This document shows, one piece after another, positions 4,925 through 5,060 of a stretch of DNA of 5,060 nt (position 1 is the first letter of the stretch; each line of letters opens with the position of its first letter). A program made the position numbers and the translations under genes. This DNA is from an uncultured Bacteroides sp. Its GTDB lineage: Bacteria > Bacteroidota > Bacteroidia > Bacteroidales > Bacteroidaceae. The stretch covers positions 1 to 5,060 of the forward strand of contig NZ_CALDPF010000059.1 in NCBI RefSeq assembly GCF_937912035.1, written 5' to 3'. The notes under the pieces were generated by a model, which ran no database searches, had not been told where the DNA came from, and was given only the letters and a program-made list of their open reading frames with translations.

Positions 4925-5046
4925 ATGAATATTAATGTAGATGAACAGCTTGGTAGGCGTTTATGGGATTTACGGAGGCGGTAAAGCTGTTTGCGAATAC
5001 ATACCTGACAAGCTACGATAGTAGCTATTCGGTTATGAGGAAGTAG
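4925..5046 (+). pseudogene. Start of a broken or leader-type plus-strand gene
   Basis: ATG 4925 has an excellent ribosome site (GGAGG, nine bases) but reads only 19 codons (MNINVDEQLG...) to TAA at 4982. An overlapping frame from ATG 4963 continues for 27 codons (MGFTEAVKLF...) to TAG at 5044. The strong start followed by a frame change suggests a frameshifted, truncated gene. The MGFxEAVK opening recalls the N-terminus of DUF805 membrane proteins, but the match does not continue, so no family is assigned. A short leader peptide is the alternative. The base composition here is less A+T-rich than the spacer upstream. Confidence 0.35.
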
Positions 5047-5060
5047 CGAAAATCCAACTT

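Noticed and set aside
5011..5026. Small hairpin AGCTAC-GATA-GTAGCT
   Set aside because: Six-base arms can arise by chance and the window ends too soon to see whether it belongs to a larger RNA structure.

Overview
The window looks like accessory DNA from a low-G+C Gram-positive bacterium, probably a clostridial-type Firmicute. The evidence is the strong A+T bias, Shine-Dalgarno sites of the AAGGAGG type, near-consensus vegetative promoters (TTGACA/TATAAT with 17-bp spacers) and IS66 proteins of the Firmicute type. No core housekeeping gene, tRNA, rRNA or CRISPR array is seen, so the species cannot be named.

Layout from left to right. (1) Positions 1-1787 hold the 5' part of an IS66-family insertion sequence on the minus strand. 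It carries tnpA, tnpB and the first 288 codons of tnpC; the other end lies outside the window. The visible terminus is at about 1787. (2) Positions 1833-2811 hold a single minus-strand gene for an unrecognised 271-residue protein, possibly membrane-anchored, with its own promoter and a candidate terminator. (3) Positions 2812-3512 are very A+T-rich and hold no intact gene. They do hold a textbook-perfect plus-strand promoter with no obvious gene behind it, a short fragment that reads like the remains of a plus-strand gene, and a long perfect palindrome. (4) Positions 3513-4781 hold a compact minus-strand operon of three genes with a strong promoter. (5) Positions 4925-5060 hold a well-translated-looking plus-strand start that runs quickly into stops, probably a broken gene.

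The main find is the three-gene operon. In transcription order it encodes an ADP-ribosyltransferase-like protein of 183 aa, a small protein of 77 aa whose ATG overlaps the first gene's TGA, and a SecB-like chaperone of 133 aa. Gene order, sizes and the ADP-ribosyltransferase/SecB pairing match CmdTAC, the E. coli toxin-antitoxin-chaperone phage-defence system in which CmdT ADP-ribosylates mRNA. By analogy (inference), the chaperone keeps the small antitoxin folded, the antitoxin holds the toxin inactive, and infection breaks the complex and frees the toxin to stop translation. A SecB fold in a Gram-positive background is notable because most Firmicutes do not use SecB for export.

The IS66 copy and the gene debris on both sides suggest that this is a turnover-prone accessory or defence locus.
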